Origin: Baffinella frigidus
Lineage: Eukaryota > Cryptophyceae > Cryptomonadales > Baffinellaceae
Length of the DNA stretch: 14,625 nt
Assembly (NCBI GenBank): GCA_026770585.1
Contig: MU646479.1
Span: forward strand, 166,716-181,340
Direction of reading: 5' to 3'
Shown here: piece by piece, positions 9,701 to 13,921 of the stretch
Position numbering within the stretch: the first letter of the stretch is position 1
How the letters are laid out: every line of letters begins with the position of its first letter
Translations under genes and position numbers: made by a program
Notes under the pieces: generated by a model
What the model saw: the letters and a program-made list of their open reading frames with translations, nothing else
Database searches by the model: none
Told to the model about the DNA's origin: nothing

Positions 9701-11120
9701 ACCCTAACCCCCAAACCGCCCCCCCCTTCCCCCAGGTTCTCGCAGCGAACAGCGATGAGCAGACCCTGATCGCGCCCTCATCGGCATTGACGCAGCAGCT
9801 GCTTCACACCAACCTGAACCCTAATCCCTACCCTAAACCCTAAACTCTAAACACTAAACCCTAAACCCTAAACCCTAAACCCTAAACCCTAAACCGTCCT
9901 CCCCTCCAACCAGGTTCTCGCAGCGAACAGCGAGGAGGAGGAGGCGCGGACCCTGATCGCGCCCTCATCGGCCCCGATCTCGTCCTCCTCGGCGGCGCTG
10001 AACCCTGGACCATGAACCCTGAGCCGTGAACCATGAACCCTAAACCCTAAACCCCGAACCGTCATCCCCTCCACCTAGGTTCTCGCAGCGAACAGCGAGG
10101 AGGAGGGGCGGACCACTCCGATTCCCCCATCATCGGCCATGAACCGTGAACCATGAACCATGAGCCATGAACCATGAACCCTAAACCCGAAACACCAAAC
10201 CATCCTCCCCTTCACCCAGGTCCTCGCAGCGAACAGCGAGGCGCGGACCCCGATCGCGCCCACATCGGCAGCGCTGAACCATGAACCATGGGCCATGGGC
10301 CATGGGCCATGGGCCATGGGCCATGGGCCATGGGCCATGGACCCTGAACCCTAAACACCAAACCATCCTCCCCTCCACCTAGGTTCTCGCAGCGAACAAC
10401 GAGGAGGAGGGGGCGCAGACCCCCATCCCGCCCTCACCGGCCATGCACCATGCAGAGTCCCCAGAGCCATGAACCATGAACCCTAAACCCTAAACCCCGT
10501 ACCGTCATCACCTCCATCCAGGTTCTCGCAGCGAACAACGAGGAGGAGGAGCGGACCCCAATCCCGCCCTCATCGGCAGCGCTGGAGCGATTCGCCAGCC
10601 GACGAGACGCTCTCGCCGCAGCGCGCGAGGTACGCCTAACCAAAACTCCAGGCCCGAAACCCAAAAACCAAAATTCCAGACCCGAAACCCCAAAAACTCC
10701 AGACCCGAACCCCCAAAACTCCAGACCCGAACCCCCAAACCTCCAGACCCGAAACCCGAAACCCCCAAAATATGAAAATATGACATGTTAAAGGCGTCAA
10801 GTGCGTCTAACCGGACGCTCCCATGGTACCTTCCCAACCCCAACCCCTGAATCCTACACCCTAAACCCTACACCCCCCACACTACACACTACACACTACA
10901 CGCTACACACTACACCCTACGCCCTAAGCCCTACGGAACGCGGTGATTTGGCTGACGCCGGAATTAGGCCGTCCACCGTTGTTTTTTGGGGGTGCTTTAC
11001 CAGGGGGGGCGGGGATGTTTTGAAGGGGTGTTCGCCAGTCGTGCGAACATTCGTCTCGTCGTGCTTTTGCGGCGGGGGTTCATCCGTGGCCGAGAAAGAG
11101 AGGGAGAGAGAGAGAGACAG

Positions 11121-11154
<34 letters not shown>

Positions 11155-13868
11155 TGTCCAGCCACACAGCGGGCTTCGAAGGGGTTTTGAATAACCCCTA
11201 AGCGATCAGACCTAGGACGGCGGGGGTTCATCCGGGCCGTGGTCGCTTCCCAGTAGAAAGAGAGAGAGAGAGAGAGAGAGAGTTAGCGTGTGGTGTAGGC
11301 ATCGCACAGGTCCCCCACACAGCGGACTTCGAAGGGATTTTAAATGCCCCCTAAGCGATAAGACCCAGGCCCCTACAGTAGGCAACCCGTAGGGACATAG
11401 GGGGGTTCCTACGGATAAGGTAACGGAAACGCGGGCTCTCAGCGCCCGAAAATCCCTTCGTAGCCCTCTGTGTGGCCAGTAGCGGCTTGGGGATTTACCC
11501 CTGCGAGATCTGCGGCAAGGGGCTTCCCAGAGGCGCCTTCTACCCGATATTAATAACCTTTGAGGCCCCCTCTGCCCGAAATAACTTACTTGGTGAGGCC
11601 CCTTATGCCCTACCTTCGCGAGATGTGCGGTGAGGGGCGCATCGGGAAGCCCTCGCCATGCTAATAGGGTAGCGCCCTGAAAATGGGGTAGTTAGGCATA
11701 CGGCATTGCCTAGGACCTCCTACCGTAGGCCGAGGGATCCTAGGACCAAAAAGTCTCGGCCTACGGTAGGAGGTCCTAGGCAATGCCGTAGGCCTAACTA
11801 CACCATTTTCAGGCCGTTATCCTATGAATGGCCTGACCGCCGCGCACTCTGCCCGACATTACTTTTGAGGCTCCCTCTGCCCGATATTACTTTCCTTTAA
11901 GGCCCCCTCTGCCCGATATCCGTGGCTGGCCGACGCGCACTCTGCCAGTAGGTTATTTCGGGCAGAGGGGGCCTCAAAGGTTATTAATATCGGGCAGAGG
12001 GGGGCATAAAGGAAAGTAATATCGGGCAGAGGGGGCCTCAAAAGTAATGTCGGGCTGCCCGACATTTGGGGCGCCATTCCCTTTACAGTTGAGGCACTGC
12101 GGCCTGGATTTTGACGCGCTAACCCCACACCCGAAACAAGACACACAAAAAACAACCAATAATAATGATAAAAATAAGAAATTGAAATCAAAACAAAAAA
12201 CTCAAAGAAAAAACAAACAGAACGAACAAACAAACTGATACCAAACACCACACAGGCGCGCGAGGCGCTCGTCGCGGAGCAGCACGCGCGGCTCACCCGG
12301 CTGTTCGATCGCACGTCCACCGACGAGGAGGCCATCGCGTCCCACTGGGTACCAGATCCACGATCATAGAAGGCTCTTGCGATGATAGAAGGCTCTTCGT
12401 TTTCTACACGTCCTGTGGTCACGTCCTGTAGTCATGTCCAGTAATTGTTATGTGGTAAAACTCGCGGCTGTTCGATCGCACGTCCACCGACGAGGATGCC
12501 ATCGCGTCCCACTGGGTACCAAACCCACCCGGTCACGTCCCACTTTGTACCAGGAAAACCGGGTCACGTCCTGCAGTCACGTCCGGTTATTATTATTATG
12601 CGGGGGAGCTCGCGGCTGTGAGATCGCACGTCCACCGACGAGGATGCTGTCGCGTCCCACTGGGTACCACGCCCACCCGTTCACGTCTCACTTTGTACCA
12701 GGAAAACTGGGTCACGTCCTGCAGTCACGTCCGGACGTGACTGCTGTAATTATAACATATGAATCATGCTGCGTTGTTACTCGAGAGCGTTGGAATTGGT
12801 GTCACCTTCACAAGATAACGGACTGAAAACCGTGTAGTTAGGCCTACGGTATTGCCTACGGTAGGCCGTAGGGCCCCTAGGACCTAATGTTTCATAGGAC
12901 CCCCCCCTAGGGCCCTACAGCCTACCTTAGGCAATACCCTAGGCTTAACTACCCGGTTTTCAGCCCGTTACCCTATTAACCTGTCGAGAAGATGAGAATT
13001 GGCCCCCTGCAGCCTACCGTAGTCAATACCGCAGGTATTGCAACTACAACAACTACAACTACAACTACAACTACAACAACTACAACTTCACTGTTTTCAG
13101 TTCGTTACCCTCCTAAGATGAACCAAAAAGTCCTAGGATTTTGGCCTACAGTAGGAGGTCCTAGGCAATGCCGTAGGCCCAACTACCCCATTTTTGATCC
13201 ATTACCCTATTACGCTGTCGAGAAGATGAGAATTGGCCCCCTGCAGCCTACCGTAGTCAATACCGCAGGCGCAACTTCACTGTTTTCAGTTCGTTGCCCT
13301 ACTAAGGTGAACCATTGACTCTCTGGCCGTGGGTATGGCAGGTCAACACCGAACGCTCAACTACCCTGGTTTCAGTCCGTTACCCTACTAAGATGAACCA
13401 TTGACTTTCTGGCCAGAACAATTTTGGTGTATCTTAAAGGTTATAAATAAGACAGTCGCCTATCTAGCCTTTATAGCCTTAAGATACACCATTTATAGCC
13501 TTAAGATACACCAATGTGTGTGGCAGGCGCAGCTGCCGCATGAACTTTGATTGAATTTAAATCGGAGATGAAAATTGATATGCTGGCTGTGTGTGGCTTG
13601 GGGGGGGGCGGGCGCCATTCGCCTCATCGATTGACTCAATAAATTGACTCTCGGATGAAAGTTGACCCAACAGCTGAAAGTTGACACTTGTTTGTGTGGC
13701 AGGCACAACGCGGGGGGGTGCGGGCGCTATTCGCCTCTTCGATTTCTGCAAACGACGCTCTCGTGCTCCAGGTCTGAACCCTGAGACCCAAACCCTGAAC
13801 ACATAGACCATAAACCCCGAACCCTGAACCCTGAACCCTGAACTATATACCGTGAACCCTGAACCGTT

Positions 13869-13921
<53 letters not shown>

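Larger units (their letters stand above)
8338..10521 (+). other. Intron 5 of the MAP65-like gene
   Basis: 2184 bp, the longest fully contained intron. In order: family B (8339-8513), family A with nested family C (8514-8800), family A (8817-8956), family D (8988-9124), then heptad minisatellite carrying eight partial copies of exon 6 (9205-10521). No internal exon was recognised. Confidence 0.65.
10630..12255 (+). other. Intron 6 of the MAP65-like gene
   Basis: About 1.6 kb. It contains a CCAGACCCGAA-type minisatellite (10650-10770), CTACACA heptads (10858-10935), a duplicated GA-rich block (11071-11372), a large inverted array with a family E element (11523-12062) and an A-rich tract before the acceptor (12130-12250). 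No gene was recognised on either strand; the long minus-strand frame over 11859-12422 is a by-product of the repeats. Confidence 0.6.

Noticed and set aside
9205-10500. A chromosome end (telomere)
   Set aside because: The heptads are internal, short, mixed with other variants and interrupted by exon copies; coding sequence continues on both sides.
9205-10521. Regularly spaced repeats resembling a CRISPR array
   Set aside because: The repeats are copies of a coding exon start with its splice acceptor, the spacers are themselves heptad repeats, and the surrounding genes are eukaryotic with introns.
11859-12422. A 187-residue minus-strand gene with hydrophobic segment
   Set aside because: The hydrophobic part is the complement of the A-rich tract and the rest translates the inverted TCTGCCCGATA array and exon 7 antisense.
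12992-13318. A protein with a poly-threonine run
   Set aside because: The run comes from the ACAACT microsatellite inside duplicated repeat sequence; no coding signature around it.
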